This document shows, piece after piece, positions 33,692 through 43,672 of a stretch of DNA of 64,000 nucleotides. Origin of the DNA: Bordetella genomosp. 11 (GTDB lineage Bacteria; Pseudomonadota; Gammaproteobacteria; Burkholderiales; Burkholderiaceae_B); NCBI RefSeq assembly GCF_002261215.1, contig NZ_NEVS01000001.1, positions 186,001 through 250,000 on the forward strand, written 5' to 3'. A program made the translations under genes and the position numbers. Position 1 is the stretch's first letter. Each line of letters begins with the position of its first letter. Under the pieces are notes generated by a model. The model was not told the origin of the DNA, did not search any database, and was given only the letters and a program-made list of their open reading frames with translations.

Positions 33692-35130
33692 AGGACCAGA
33701 GCAGCACGCCCCCCAGCGCCCAATCCGGTCCCGCACCGGGGGGATCCGGCGCCGACGCCCCCAAGCCCGTCTTCGAGGGGCTGCCCACACCGCGCCGCTA
33801 TTGGGCCGCCGGTGTGGTGATGCTGGGCATGACGCTGGCCGTGCTGGACGCCACCATCGCCAATGTGGCGCTGCCGACGATCTCCGCGGACCTGAACATC
33901 GATCCGGCCAGCGCGGTGTGGATCGTCAATGCCTATAGCGTGTCCGTCGTCGTCATGCTGCTGCCGCTGTCGGCGCTGGCCGAACGGGTCGGCTTTCGCC
34001 GCATGTTCGGCCTGGGCCTGGCGTTGTTCACGCTGGCGTCGTTGGGCTGCGCCATGGCCAGTTCGCTGACGACGCTGATACTCGCGCGCATGTTCCAGGG
34101 CGTGGGGGCGGCGTCGTTGATGTGCATGTTCGGCGGGCTGGTGCGCAATATCTATCCCCTGGCCAAGCTGGGCCGGGGCATCAGCCTGAATGCCACCCTG
34201 GTGGCCGTGATGTCGGTGCTCGGGCCGACGCTGGGATCGGTGATCCTGTCGGTTGCCGACTGGCCATGGATATTCGCGGTGAACGTGCCCATCGGCATTT
34301 TCGGGCTTTTCCTCGTCCGGTTCCTGCCCGACCCGCCGCGCAATACGACGCCTTTCGATGTGATCAGCGCCTTGCTTTGCATGGTGGTGCTGGGCGTGTT
34401 CATTACCGGTGTGGACAATCTGCACGAAGACCTGATCCGCGGCCTGGGCATGGTGGCGATTTCGGTGCTCGCCGGCATCCTGCTGGTGCGCCGCGCCAAC
34501 CGCCAGGCCGCGCCGCTGGTGCCCGTCGACCTGCTGCGCATCCAGGCGGTGGCCTATGCGGTCGCCGCATCGGCGTGCACGTTCGCGGCGCAGATGAGCG
34601 CCTATGTTTCCCTGCCCTTCTATTTCCAGTCCGTGCTGGGCCGGCCGCATCTGGAGGTCGGCATGCTGCTGGCCGCCTGGCCTGTCGGCACCGCCGTCGT
34701 GGCGCCGCTGGCCGGACGCCTGTCCGACCGTTATTCGGCCGCCGCGCTCAGCGGCGTGGGGGCGGGCTGCATGACGTTCGGCCTGGTGTGGCTGGCGGTT
34801 TTGCCGCACAGCGCGTCCAACGCGTGGATCGTCGCGGGCATGCTGATCTGTGGCCTGGGTTTCGGTTTTTTCCAGACGCCGAACAACCGTTCCATGATTT
34901 CGGCCGCGCCCCGCACCCGCAGCGGCGCCATCGGCGGCGTGCAGGCCACCACCCGGGTCTTCGGCCAGAGTTTCGGTACCGCGCTGGTGGCCACCGCCTT
35001 CGGCCTGGCGCCGTCGCACGGGCCGCTGGTGGCGATTATCCTGGGGGCGATATGCGCCGGCATGGCCGTCCTGGTCAATACGGTGCGGTTCTCCCGCGTG
35101 ACGGCATCTTCGCCCGGCCGCAGGCGCTAG
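33688..35130 (+). CDS. MFS drug exporter, DHA2 (EmrB/QacA) family
   Basis: 480 residues from GTG 33688, overlapping the glmU stop by four bases (GTGA). Fourteen probable helices; [17 protein letters not shown] in helix 1 and [30 protein letters not shown] (motif A region) identify the DHA2 group. The first 40 residues are a Pro/Gly-rich cytosolic tail. Translational coupling to glmU is unusual; no substrate can be named. Confidence 0.88.
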   Translation: MKDQSSTPPSAQSGPAPGGSGADAPKPVFEGLPTPRRYWAAGVVMLGMTLAVLDATIANVALPTISADLNIDPASAVWIVNAYSVSVVVMLLPLSALAERVGFRRMFGLGLALFTLASLGCAMASSLTTLILARMFQGVGAASLMCMFGGLVRNIYPLAKLGRGISLNATLVAVMSVLGPTLGSVILSVADWPWIFAVNVPIGIFGLFLVRFLPDPPRNTTPFDVISALLCMVVLGVFITGVDNLHEDLIRGLGMVAISVLAGILLVRRANRQAAPLVPVDLLRIQAVAYAVAASACTFAAQMSAYVSLPFYFQSVLGRPHLEVGMLLAAWPVGTAVVAPLAGRLSDRYSAAALSGVGAGCMTFGLVWLAVLPHSASNAWIVAGMLICGLGFGFFQTPNNRSMISAAPRTRSGAIGGVQATTRVFGQSFGTALVATAFGLAPSHGPLVAIILGAICAGMAVLVNTVRFSRVTASSPGRRR

Positions 35131-35212
35131 GGCCGGGCCCCGCGTTTATTTCATGATTGTCCGATGGGCCCGGCGCCAGGGCTGCGCGGCGGGGGTTGTC
35201 ATCGCCGACTCC

Positions 35213-35218
35213 TATAAT
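35213..35218 (+). promoter_or_regulatory. Candidate -10 box of ugd
   Basis: A perfect TATAAT 50 bases before the ugd start. TTGTCA lies 11 bases upstream, too close for a normal -35, so the promoter is only half-supported. Confidence 0.35.
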
Positions 35219-35268
35219 GGCGCCATGGCCGCGCGTCCTGCGCGCGATGAATCAATGAAGGGCAATCA

Positions 35269-36603
35269 ATGAAGATCACCGTGGTGGGTACCGGCTACGT
35301 CGGCCTCGTTTCGGGCGCCTGCCTGGCGGAAATGGGCAACGACGTCATGTGCCTGGACGTCGATGCCGGCAAGGTCGAGCGCCTGCGGCAAAACGACATT
35401 CCCATCTACGAACCCGGCCTGGAAGAGCTGGTGCGCCGCAACGCCAAGGGCGGCCGTTTGCATTTCACCACCGACGTCGCCGATAGCGTGCGCCATGGCG
35501 ACGTGCAGTTCATCGCCGTCGGCACGCCGCCCGGCGAAGACGGATCGGCCGATTTGCAATACGTGCTCGAAGCGGCCCGCAATATTGCCCGTCACATGGA
35601 CGGCCGCAAGATCATCGTCGACAAGTCCACCGTGCCGGTGGGAACGGCGGACAAAGTACGCCAGGTGGTGGCCGACGTGCTGGCGCAGCGCGGTGTCGAT
35701 TATCCGTTCAGCGTCGCTTCCAATCCCGAGTTCCTGAAGGAAGGCGCGGCGATCCAGGATTTCATGAGTCCCGACCGTGTGATCGTCGGCGCGGACGACG
35801 ACTATGCCGTCAGCGTCATGCGGCGCATCTACGAACCCTTCCAGCGTACCCACGACCGGCTCATGGTGATGGACGTGCGGTCGGCGGAGCTGACCAAATA
35901 CGCCGCCAATGCCATGCTGGCCACGCGCATTTCCTTCATGAACGAAATGGCCAACCTGGCCGAGATCCTGGACGCCGATATCGAACAGGTGCGCCGCGGT
36001 ATCGGCGCGGACCCGCGTATCGGCTATCAGTTCCTGTATCCGGGTCCGGGATACGGGGGCTCGTGCTTTCCGAAGGACGTGCAGGCGCTGGTGCGGACGG
36101 CGGAGCAGCATGGCCTGCCCATGCGCGTCATCCAGGCCGTCGAAACCGCCAACGAAGCGCAGAAATACCGCCTGTCGCAGAAGATCGCGCGCCGTTATGG
36201 CGAAGACCTGGCGGGGCGTACCTTCGCGCTGTGGGGCCTGGCGTTCAAGCCCAACACGGACGATATGCGCGAGGCGCCCAGCCTGACGGTGATCGAAGAA
36301 CTGACGCGGCGCGGCGCCCGCATCCGCGCCTACGATCCCGTCGCCATGGACGAGGCGCGCAAGGTGCTGGGCCGCCGCGGCGATCTGCTGGCGCAGGTGG
36401 AATTCGTGGCGGACATGTACGAGGCGGTGGACGGCGCCGACGGGTTGCTGCTGGTCACGGAATGGAAAGCCTTCCGCGCGCCGGATTTCGAGCGCATCCT
36501 CGGCTTGATGAAGTCGCCCTTGATCCTGGACGGCCGCAACCAGTACAACGCGGCCGAATTGAAAGCCCTGGGCTTCGACTACGAGGGCATCGGCCGCGCA
36601 TGA
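35269..36603 (+). CDS. ugd: UDP-glucose 6-dehydrogenase
   Basis: 444 residues. Oxidises UDP-glucose to UDP-glucuronate for surface polysaccharide. N-terminal Rossmann motif [20 protein letters not shown], catalytic Cys266 in [11 protein letters not shown], and [18 protein letters not shown] in the C-terminal domain. A glycosyltransferase gene overlaps the stop by four bases. Confidence 0.96.
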   Translation: MKITVVGTGYVGLVSGACLAEMGNDVMCLDVDAGKVERLRQNDIPIYEPGLEELVRRNAKGGRLHFTTDVADSVRHGDVQFIAVGTPPGEDGSADLQYVLEAARNIARHMDGRKIIVDKSTVPVGTADKVRQVVADVLAQRGVDYPFSVASNPEFLKEGAAIQDFMSPDRVIVGADDDYAVSVMRRIYEPFQRTHDRLMVMDVRSAELTKYAANAMLATRISFMNEMANLAEILDADIEQVRRGIGADPRIGYQFLYPGPGYGGSCFPKDVQALVRTAEQHGLPMRVIQAVETANEAQKYRLSQKIARRYGEDLAGRTFALWGLAFKPNTDDMREAPSLTVIEELTRRGARIRAYDPVAMDEARKVLGRRGDLLAQVEFVADMYEAVDGADGLLLVTEWKAFRAPDFERILGLMKSPLILDGRNQYNAAELKALGFDYEGIGRA

Positions 36604-37688
36604 AAATCCTGCAGCTCAATTTCGAGAAAGGCTGGCGTGGCGGGGAACGGCAAACCCTGTACTGCATGATGGCCTTTCGCGATGCTGGGCATCAGGTCGA
36701 GCTGCTGGCGCGGGCCGGCGCTCCCCTGGCGCAGCGCGCGGCGGAACAGGGGTTTACCGTGCATGCCGTCAAGCATGTGCCAGCGCAGCTGGGCTTCCTG
36801 GCCACGCGCGGACGGCGCTACGACATCATCCATGCCCAGACGGCCAATACGGTCACCTGGGCGGTCCTGACCAAGCCGCTGCACGGGCGTCCCGTCGCGT
36901 TTTCGCGGCGCACGTCGTTCGTGGTCAAGCCCGACGAAGAATGGAAGACGGGCGCCAAGTGGCGCCGCGTGGATCTGTTCGTGGCCATCAGCGACATGGC
37001 CGCGGGCGAACCGCGGCGCCTGGGCCTCGAGCCTGTCATCATCCGCAGCGCCGTGTTGCCGGCGCCGGTCGATACGGACAACCTTGCGCGCCTGTCCTCG
37101 GAATTCAAGCGGCCGGGCAAGAAGGTCGTCGCGACGTCGGCCGCGCTGATCCACGACAAGGATCCCCTGACGATGATCCGCGCGGTGGGCGAACTGGCCG
37201 ACACGCGCCTGGATTTCATCTTCGTGCATTTCGGCGCGGGCGGGAACAACGAAGCGCAGGCGCGCGCGCTGGTCGCGGAACTGGGCCTGGAATCGGTGTA
37301 CCTGTTCGCCGGCTTTCGCAAGGGCGTGGAAGATTTCTATGCCGCCATGGACGTGTTCGCCATGAGTTCGCGCGAGGAAGCCCTGGGCAGCAGTGTGTTC
37401 GACGCCTTCCTGCATCGCGTCCCGGTGGTGTCGACCGACGCCGGGGGGCTGAAGGAAAGCCTTGCCGATGGGCGCGGCATCCTGTGTCCCGTGGAAGACC
37501 ATCATGCCCTGGCGCAGGGCATGGGGCGGCTGCTGGACGATGCGCAGTTGCGGCAGGATATCGTCCGGCGCGCGTATGACTATGTGCGCGCGGAACATGA
37601 TGTGCGCGGCATGGGCGATCGCTATCTGGCGCAGTTCGAGCGGGTGCTGCGGGAACGCGGCGAAGCCCGGCGGATCGAGGCACCCTGA
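36600..37688 (+). CDS. GT4-type glycosyltransferase
   Basis: 362 residues from ATG 36600, overlapping the ugd stop (ATGA). GT-B fold: the N-terminal domain starts [20 protein letters not shown] with the glycine-rich loop, HAQTANT follows, and the C-terminal nucleotide-sugar domain has [31 protein letters not shown], the EX7E-like motif of family 4. Coupling to ugd suggests a glucuronate- or envelope-glycan-related transfer; acceptor unknown. Confidence 0.88.
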   Translation: MKILQLNFEKGWRGGERQTLYCMMAFRDAGHQVELLARAGAPLAQRAAEQGFTVHAVKHVPAQLGFLATRGRRYDIIHAQTANTVTWAVLTKPLHGRPVAFSRRTSFVVKPDEEWKTGAKWRRVDLFVAISDMAAGEPRRLGLEPVIIRSAVLPAPVDTDNLARLSSEFKRPGKKVVATSAALIHDKDPLTMIRAVGELADTRLDFIFVHFGAGGNNEAQARALVAELGLESVYLFAGFRKGVEDFYAAMDVFAMSSREEALGSSVFDAFLHRVPVVSTDAGGLKESLADGRGILCPVEDHHALAQGMGRLLDDAQLRQDIVRRAYDYVRAEHDVRGMGDRYLAQFERVLRERGEARRIEAP

Positions 37689-37702
37689 GCGCGGCCCGCC
37701 CG

Positions 37703-38182
37703 CTATATCGCCAGCCGGGTTTCGAATTTCGCCCGATGCACCGAAAAGAAGGTGCGCACGTTGCGGACGTTGGCCTGCGCGGTGAACGCGCGATGCACCA
37801 GCGCATGGTAGGCGGGCATGTCCTTGACCTGCGCGACCAGCAGAAAGTCCGGCCCCGGCGACACGCGGTAGCACTGCAGGACGGCGGGTTCGTCGCGCAT
37901 GCGGGCCTCGAATTCGTCCAGGCGTTCCGCCGCCTGGACATCCAGCGTCACCTCGACCAGCGCGGTCAGGGTGCTGCCCAGCCGTGCGGGATCGAGGATG
38001 GCGACCTGTTTCTGGATCACGCCGGTTTCGGTCAGGCGGCGGACGCGGCGCAGGCAGGTCGGCGGCGACGCATGGACGCGCTCGGCCAATTCCTGGTTGG
38101 TCAATGAGGCGTCCGCCTGGAGCTGCTCCAGGATGCGGCGGTCCAGTTCGTCCAGGTGGGGTAGTTCATCCGGCTCGGTCAT
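37703..38182 (-). CDS. Lrp/AsnC-family transcriptional regulator
   Basis: 159 residues. The winged helix-turn-helix (LDELDRRILEQLQADASLTNQELAERVHASPPTCLRRVRRL, about 10-50) is followed by the RAM ligand-sensing domain, with SPGPDFLLVAQVKDMPAYHALV. Divergent from glmS across a 175-bp AT-rich gap containing two palindromes, which could be its own sites. Target genes unknown. Confidence 0.92.
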   Translation of the reverse strand: MTEPDELPHLDELDRRILEQLQADASLTNQELAERVHASPPTCLRRVRRLTETGVIQKQVAILDPARLGSTLTALVEVTLDVQAAERLDEFEARMRDEPAVLQCYRVSPGPDFLLVAQVKDMPAYHALVHRAFTAQANVRNVRTFFSVHRAKFETRLAI

Positions 38183-38266
38183 GGCGGTTTGATGACGAGT
38201 AATGAAATTGGTGAGTTACCAGAATAGCAGATTAGGAATATAATTTCACAAAACTGGGTCGCGATA

Positions 38267-38283
38267 AGAAAATTTCATTTTCT
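38267..38283. promoter_or_regulatory. Palindrome 1 in the lrp-glmS gap
   Basis: AGAAAA-N5-TTTTCT, AT-rich and symmetrical as Lrp/AsnC sites often are. Its centre is 25 bp from that of the next palindrome. Confidence 0.45.
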
Positions 38284-38291
38284 ACCTGATA

Positions 38292-38308
38292 AAGAAATCC
38301 GATTTCTT
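38292..38308. promoter_or_regulatory. Palindrome 2 in the lrp-glmS gap
   Basis: AAGAAAT-N3-ATTTCTT, seven perfect bases per arm, 50 bp before the glmS start. Together with palindrome 1 it may form a tandem regulator site on roughly helical-repeat spacing. Confidence 0.5.
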
Positions 38309-38357
38309 CGCATCGCCCGCACAATCCCGCCATCGTAAGCATTTCCTGGAGCTTTCC

Positions 38358-40190
38358 ATGTGCGGAATCGTCGGCGCCGTCGCCCAGCGCGACATCACCC
38401 CCATCCTGGTCGAGGGCCTGCGGCGCCTGGAGTACCGGGGCTACGACTCCTGCGGCGTGGCCGTCTATGCGGACGGCGAGTTGCGCCGCACCCGCAGCAC
38501 AGAGCGCGTCGCCGAACTGTGCGAGCAGATCCAGCGGGATCATCTGTCCGGCTTCACGGGCATCTCGCATACGCGATGGGCGACCCACGGCGCCCCCGCC
38601 ACGCATAACGCGCATCCGCATTTCTCCAGCTTCGGCAAGGACGCGCCGCGCATCGCGCTGGTACACAACGGCATCATCGAAAACCACGACGAGCTGCGCG
38701 CGGAACTGCAGGCCGCCGGCTATGTATTCGAAAGCCAGACGGACACCGAAGTCATCGCGCACCTGGTCAATCACCTGTATGCCGGCGACCTGTTCGAAGC
38801 CGTGCAGCAGGCCGTGCGCCGCCTGCATGGCGCCTACGCCATCGCGGTGTTCTGCCGCGACGAACCGCACCGCGTGGTCGGTGCGCGCCAGGGTTCGCCG
38901 CTGGTGGTGGGCGTCGGCAACAACGAGAACTTCCTCGCGTCGGACGCGCTGGCGCTGGCCGGCACCACGGATCGCATCATCTACCTGGAAGACGGCGACG
39001 TCGTCGACCTGCAGCTGACGCGCGTGTGGATCGTCGACGAGCAGGGCCGGCCGGTCGAACGCAAAGTGAACACCGTGCAGGTGCACACCGGCGAGGCCGA
39101 ACTGGGCCCGTATCGGCATTTCATGCAGAAGGAGATCTTCGAGCAGCCGCGCGCCGTGGGCGACACCCTGCAGGATATCGAAACCATCACGCCGGAGCTG
39201 TTCGGCGATGGCGCGTATCGCGTCTTCAAGGATACGGACTCGGTGCTGATCCTGGCCTGCGGCACCAGCTATTACGCGGGATTGACCGCGAAGTACTGGA
39301 TCGAGTCGCTGGCCCGGATCCCCACCGCGGTGGAAATCGCCAGCGAATACCGTTATCGCGACAGCGTGCCGAATCCGCGCACCCTGGTGGTGACCATCTC
39401 GCAATCCGGCGAGACGGCGGATACCCTGGCGGCGCTGAAGCATGCGCGCAGCCTGGGGATGGAAAATACGCTGACCATCTGCAATGTCGCCACCAGCGCG
39501 ATGGTGCGCGAATGCAAGCTGGCCTTCATCACGCGCGCCGGGGTGGAAATCGGCGTCGCCTCGACCAAGGCCTTCACCACGCAGCTGACGGCGCTGTTCA
39601 TGCTGACCCTGGCGCTGGCGCAGACCCACGGCCGCCTGACGGACGACCAGGAAGCCGATCACATCAAGGCATTGCGCCATCTGCCCGTCGCCATCGGTTC
39701 GGTGCTGGCGCTGGAGCCGCAGATCATCAGCTGGGCCGAGCGCTTCGCCAGCAAGGAAAACGCGTTGTTCCTGGGCCGCGGGTTGCACTATCCCATCGCC
39801 CTGGAAGGCGCGTTGAAGCTGAAGGAGATCAGCTACATCCACGCCGAAGCCTATCCCGCGGGCGAACTGAAGCATGGCCCGCTCGCCCTGGTGACCGAGC
39901 AGATGCCGGTCGTCACCATCGCGCCGAACGACGCCCTATTGGAGAAGCTGAAATCCAATATGCAGGAAGTGCGCGCGCGCGGCGGCGAACTGTATGTGTT
40001 CGCGGACGCGGACAGCCATATTTCCAGCGGCGACGGCACGCATGTCATCCGCATGCCGGAGCACTACGGCAGGCTGTCGCCCATCCTGCACACGATCCCG
40101 CTGCAATTGCTGGCGTATCACACCGCATGCGCGCGGGGCACGGACGTCGACAAGCCGCGCAATCTGGCCAAGAGCGTGACGGTGGAGTAG
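38358..40190 (+). CDS. glmS: Glucosamine-fructose-6-phosphate aminotransferase
   Basis: 610 residues. After Met removal Cys2 of [12 protein letters not shown] is the glutaminase nucleophile. The synthase half has two SIS domains with [36 protein letters not shown]-like STKAFTTQ, and ends [13 protein letters not shown], the canonical C-terminus. Supplies GlcN-6-P for UDP-GlcNAc. No glmS ribozyme-like element is apparent upstream. Confidence 0.97.
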   Translation: MCGIVGAVAQRDITPILVEGLRRLEYRGYDSCGVAVYADGELRRTRSTERVAELCEQIQRDHLSGFTGISHTRWATHGAPATHNAHPHFSSFGKDAPRIALVHNGIIENHDELRAELQAAGYVFESQTDTEVIAHLVNHLYAGDLFEAVQQAVRRLHGAYAIAVFCRDEPHRVVGARQGSPLVVGVGNNENFLASDALALAGTTDRIIYLEDGDVVDLQLTRVWIVDEQGRPVERKVNTVQVHTGEAELGPYRHFMQKEIFEQPRAVGDTLQDIETITPELFGDGAYRVFKDTDSVLILACGTSYYAGLTAKYWIESLARIPTAVEIASEYRYRDSVPNPRTLVVTISQSGETADTLAALKHARSLGMENTLTICNVATSAMVRECKLAFITRAGVEIGVASTKAFTTQLTALFMLTLALAQTHGRLTDDQEADHIKALRHLPVAIGSVLALEPQIISWAERFASKENALFLGRGLHYPIALEGALKLKEISYIHAEAYPAGELKHGPLALVTEQMPVVTIAPNDALLEKLKSNMQEVRARGGELYVFADADSHISSGDGTHVIRMPEHYGRLSPILHTIPLQLLAYHTACARGTDVDKPRNLAKSVTVE

Positions 40191-40215
40191 CTGGCGGGGC
40201 CGTCGACGTCGTGTG

Positions 40216-41007
40216 CTATCCGCGCACCGGTGGGGCGTCGACCTGCCGCCGGACTTCATCGGCGACAGGGTGGATATCGGGTACCGAGGCGGGGCCGATC
40301 AAGCTGTAGCCCAGGCCCTGGTCGACCCAGGCATAGCCGGAAAGTCCCGGTGCCTTGTGCGCGGACATGGGCATATCGTCCTTCCTGGCCATCGGGCGCA
40401 CCATCATGGCGATGCGGGTGCCCTGCGCGTCGTCATACAGGAACAGTCCCGCCGGGCCATGCTCGGTGGCGACCAGCCGGCCTCCCATGAAGCGGTAGCC
40501 GGCCGACGCCAGGTTCGGCAGCGCGATCGGGCGGGCCAGGCGCTGCGAAATCCAGGACACCAGTTGCGCGCTGTCGCTGGCCGGCATTTCCACGGGCCGC
40601 GTCGAATCGGCGGCATACACCTGGTAGCTTGCTGCCGCCTCGCGGGCCAGGGCCGCCAGGCCGGTGTTCGGCGATTCGGTGGCGCCGCGCATGTGCCAGC
40701 CGCCCACGCCGCCGATTCCCAGGGCCAGCACGACGGACGCGGCGATGCGCCACGGGATGTGGCGCCGCCGCCGATGCGCCTCGACCATGCGCGCGAGGTT
40801 CAGCTCCGGCGGAATGGGTTCATCCATGATGGGCGCCAGTTGCTCGCGCAGGCGCTGGCGCAGCTCGCCATGGCCGCGCAAGCGAGCCGCGACATCGGGA
40901 TGGCGGGCCAGGTATTCTTCGATCCGGGCCCGCTCCGGTCCCGCGAGCGCACCGTCCACGTAGGCGTGAAGGTCTTCTTCCCGGATGGGGGAACCGCCTG
41001 TATTCAT
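40216..41007 (-). CDS. Membrane anti-sigma factor
   Basis: 263 residues. N-terminal EEDLHAYVDGALAGPERARIEEYLARHPDVAARL is the anti-sigma helical domain, without the HxxxCxxC zinc motif. One membrane helix (about 86-106) is followed by a periplasmic domain of about 150 residues that may sense the signal. The start overlaps the stop of the sigma gene by four bases, as expected for a sigma/anti-sigma pair. RskA/DUF-type anti-sigma; signal unknown. Confidence 0.82.
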   Translation of the reverse strand: MNTGGSPIREEDLHAYVDGALAGPERARIEEYLARHPDVAARLRGHGELRQRLREQLAPIMDEPIPPELNLARMVEAHRRRRHIPWRIAASVVLALGIGGVGGWHMRGATESPNTGLAALAREAAASYQVYAADSTRPVEMPASDSAQLVSWISQRLARPIALPNLASAGYRFMGGRLVATEHGPAGLFLYDDAQGTRIAMMVRPMARKDDMPMSAHKAPGLSGYAWVDQGLGYSLIGPASVPDIHPVADEVRRQVDAPPVRG

Positions 41008-41552
41008 TTCACTCTCCGCAATACCGGTTTGCCGTCGGCATGCCGCCCATCGCCACCGGTATCCCTGCCGGCGCCTCGCATGATGCGCAGCAGCTTTTCC
41101 CTGGCCCGTGCCAGGCGCGATGTGACCGTCCCTGTCGGGATGTCCAGCACCTTCGCGGCTTCCTCGTATGACATATCTTCCACGGACACCAGCAACACGA
41201 CGCTGCGCTGTTCGTCCGGCAATTGTTCCAGCGCCCGCAGTACGTCGCCGTAGCGCAATTGATCTTCCTGCGCGGGCGGCACGGACAGCATGGTGTCATC
41301 CGCCGCATCCAGCGGTATGTCCCCGGCACGGGCACGCGTGCGCCGCAGCTGGTCCATGGCGAGGTTGTGCATGATCGCAAAGATCCATTTGCGCGTGTCG
41401 CCGCCATCGCGCCGCTGATGCCAGCGGGCGATGGCGCGCTCCAGGCAATCCTGCACGAGGTCGTCGGCGACGTGAGGATCGCGCAGCAGCGCCCTGGCAT
41501 AGCGGCGCAGCGCGGGAATCAGGGGCTCTACGAGCCGCACCATGTCATCCAA
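41004..41552 (-). CDS. ECF-type RNA polymerase sigma factor
   Basis: 182 residues. Region 2: ALRRYARALLRDPHVADDLVQDCLERAI and RKWIFAIMHNLAMDQLRR. Region 4: LPDEQRSVVLLVSVEDMSYEEAAKVLDIPTGTVTSRLARAREKL. There is no extended C-terminal domain. Third gene of an operon after the DUF305 and beta-propeller genes, 10 bases from the latter, and followed by its membrane anti-sigma. It probably controls its own operon through the ECF-like promoter at 43.57 kb. Confidence 0.93.
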   Translation of the reverse strand: MDDMVRLVEPLIPALRRYARALLRDPHVADDLVQDCLERAIARWHQRRDGGDTRKWIFAIMHNLAMDQLRRTRARAGDIPLDAADDTMLSVPPAQEDQLRYGDVLRALEQLPDEQRSVVLLVSVEDMSYEEAAKVLDIPTGTVTSRLARAREKLLRIMRGAGRDTGGDGRHADGKPVLRRVK

Positions 41553-41562
41553 GCAAGTGTCC

Positions 41563-43038
41563 TCAGAGAGACTGAACCTGTACGGGAGTGCCGGGCTTGC
41601 CGTCCTGTTGCGGCGCGATCACCAGATAGCGCCGGGCGCCCGCGGTCGTGGGGTCCGCCTGCACCACTTGCCGAATCGGGCCGATGGCGTTGACGATAGC
41701 CGATCCGGCCGGATTGGTCATGAAGGCGGCCAGCGGCTGCAGGGCGCCGCCGCCGTCCTCGCGTTCCGAGAGGGCCAGCACGTAGGCTCTTTTGGGTTCG
41801 AGGCCCGTCGCCGATGCCTGCAGGACCTGGAGCAGGCCCTGGTCGAACAGGGTGACGGAGGTGGGCGGCATCTCGGAAGAGAGCGGCTTGTCCGTCCCTA
41901 CCGCGCGCAGGGCCAGATGCGCGGCCTGGCCGGCCACGCCCAGCGGCTGCAGGTTCTGCGTGCCGTCCCCCTTGGGCACCGCGTTCGGCACGTAGGCGAT
42001 CGCCTGCGGCGCCTGTCCGATGGCCACGGTGCCTATCACCGTGTTGGTGGCCGTGTCGATGGCGGCCAGGGCGTCGGCGTTTTCCTCGCCGACATAGATG
42101 CGCGAGCCGTCGCCGGACGGCCACACCCCGTGGGGAAGCTTGCCTACCGGTATCGTCGCCACCTGGGAGTAATCGTCGGTACGGAACACCTTGACCTCGT
42201 TCAGGCCGCCTATCGTCACGTACGCGAAGGTACCGGTCTTGGTGCGGGCGAAGTTCACGTGATTGGTGATGGGGCCGGTGTCCAGGGTTTTCAGCAATTT
42301 GAACGGCGGCCGCGCGTCGAACACCTGCGTCTTGCCGACGTCCTTCAGCGTGAACCAGACCTGCTTGCCGTCCGGCGTCGCGGCGATGTTCGGGCAGAAG
42401 GGACTGGCCTGCGGCACCTTGCCGACGATGGTGTGGTTGGAAACCTGGACCACCACGGTTTCCGGGTTGAAAGACGAACAGATATAGCCGTACTTACCGT
42501 CCGGCGAAAAGATCTGCATGCCCGGTCCCGCCGCGGTGGTGATGCGGGTCTTCTCCCGATAGGTTGCCGCGTCTATGACCGACACGTAGTTCTCGCCGCG
42601 CACGGTCACCCATACCTCTTTGCCGTCGGGGGTGAAGAACGCCTCGTGCGGCGAGCGGCCGACATAGGTGGTGTGCTTCACGCTATTGGTGGCGGTGTCG
42701 ATGAAGGTGACCGAGTTCGAGCCGATCGACACCACCGCCAGGGTGCGGTGGTCGGGCGAGTAGCCCATGCCGTGCACCAGTACCTGGCCCCGGTACAGCG
42801 GGCTGAAGTTGCCCGGTGCCGGATCGCCCAGGCGGATGACCCCCAGCAGCTTGCCATCGACCGGATCGGTCACCGAAACCGTATTGGAGAACTGTTCCGC
42901 GGCGTAGACGCGGTCTGCATGGGTGATGGGGATATCCGCGCTGGCGGCGGTGCCGGGCGCCTGGCCGGCGTTCGATGACAGGCTTGCGGCGCCCAGTATG
43001 GCGGCGGCCAGCATATTGAGGACAAACGTGGGCTTCAT
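41563..43038 (-). CDS. Secreted YVTN-type beta-propeller protein
   Basis: 491 residues. Signal peptide ending near SLSSNAGQA. About seven repeats of roughly 40 residues follow, such as VYAAEQFSNTVSVTDPVDGKLLGVI, VTVRGENYVSVIDAATYREK and IYVGEENADALAAIDTATNTVIGTV. This is the YVTN propeller pattern. The last 150 residues are a separate beta-rich domain (VTLFDQGLLQVLQASATGLEPKRAYVLAL) possibly binding a ligand. Overlaps the DUF305 gene by four bases. Likely periplasmic; function unknown. Confidence 0.85.
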   Translation of the reverse strand: MKPTFVLNMLAAAILGAASLSSNAGQAPGTAASADIPITHADRVYAAEQFSNTVSVTDPVDGKLLGVIRLGDPAPGNFSPLYRGQVLVHGMGYSPDHRTLAVVSIGSNSVTFIDTATNSVKHTTYVGRSPHEAFFTPDGKEVWVTVRGENYVSVIDAATYREKTRITTAAGPGMQIFSPDGKYGYICSSFNPETVVVQVSNHTIVGKVPQASPFCPNIAATPDGKQVWFTLKDVGKTQVFDARPPFKLLKTLDTGPITNHVNFARTKTGTFAYVTIGGLNEVKVFRTDDYSQVATIPVGKLPHGVWPSGDGSRIYVGEENADALAAIDTATNTVIGTVAIGQAPQAIAYVPNAVPKGDGTQNLQPLGVAGQAAHLALRAVGTDKPLSSEMPPTSVTLFDQGLLQVLQASATGLEPKRAYVLALSEREDGGGALQPLAAFMTNPAGSAIVNAIGPIRQVVQADPTTAGARRYLVIAPQQDGKPGTPVQVQSL

Positions 43039-43529
43039 GGCTTGATGGGCTCCGGTGAGCGTTGGTCGTGGTGATGGTGGGACATGTCCATGGACATGGA
43101 TGGCTGTGCGTCCGGTGCGGGCTGTTGCGGCCGGGAGGCCGGCGCGGCATCGGGCTGGGTCGGCGCCGGTGCCGATGGCGGCAGCGGCTGGCCCAGCGCC
43201 AGCCGCATGGCGGCGATTTCCTGCTGCTGTTCGACAATGATTTCCTGTGCGATGCGGCGCAGCTGTTCATTCTTGCCGTAGCGCAGCTCCGCCTGGGCCA
43301 TGTCGATGGCACCTTGATGATGCGGGATCATCATGGCGGTGAAGTCCTGGTCGATGTCGCCGGTGGGCTTGGTTTCCATGCCGGCCATCATGCGGTCCAT
43401 GGCGGCATTGTTTTCGGCGAGAAAGGCGGCCTCGTTGCCGTCAGCGGCCCAGGCGGGCGCGGCGACGGCGGCCGCGACGGCGAGCAGCACGGCGTGCCCA
43501 CGCCGGCCGCGGAAGAATGGAAGCGTCAT
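43035..43529 (-). CDS. DUF305 secreted protein with His/Met-rich tail
   Basis: 164 residues from ATG 43529 (MTLPFFRGRRGHAV), which puts a normal signal peptide ending AAPAWA first; the longer frame has no signal. The DUF305 ferritin-like helical core has DFTAMMIPHHQGAIDMAQAEL and a second helix QEIIVEQQQEIAAMR. The C-terminus PSMSMDMSHHHHDQ is a likely metal (perhaps copper) binding tail. First gene of the four-gene operon ending in the sigma/anti-sigma pair. Confidence 0.88.
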   Translation of the reverse strand: MTLPFFRGRRGHAVLLAVAAAVAAPAWAADGNEAAFLAENNAAMDRMMAGMETKPTGDIDQDFTAMMIPHHQGAIDMAQAELRYGKNEQLRRIAQEIIVEQQQEIAAMRLALGQPLPPSAPAPTQPDAAPASRPQQPAPDAQPSMSMDMSHHHHDQRSPEPIKP

Positions 43530-43564
43530 TGCATCCCCTGTCGGAAAAGTCGTCGATACAGGGG

Positions 43565-43592
43565 TAGACGTCGGGAAGGCGTGAATCCTTCC
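43565..43592 (-). promoter_or_regulatory. Candidate ECF-sigma promoter of the DUF305 operon
   Basis: On the minus strand GGAAGG and CGTCTA are separated by 16 bp, matching the GGAA / CGTC pattern and spacing of many ECF promoters, 36 bp before the DUF305 start. The -35 also sits in a hairpin arm (GGGAAGG/CCTTCCC), which could be a coincidence. Confidence 0.45.
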
Positions 43593-43672
43593 CATCCCGC
43601 AAAATTTTTTTTACGGCGGCGGCCGTGGCACCACCGGGACCCCGACGCGCGTGCCGGTATTGCCGGACGCCC

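Noticed and set aside
32321..40190. A single polysaccharide operon from glmU to glmS
   Set aside because: Intervening genes include a drug exporter and a minus-strand Lrp-type gene; only glmU-exporter and ugd-glycosyltransferase are tightly coupled.
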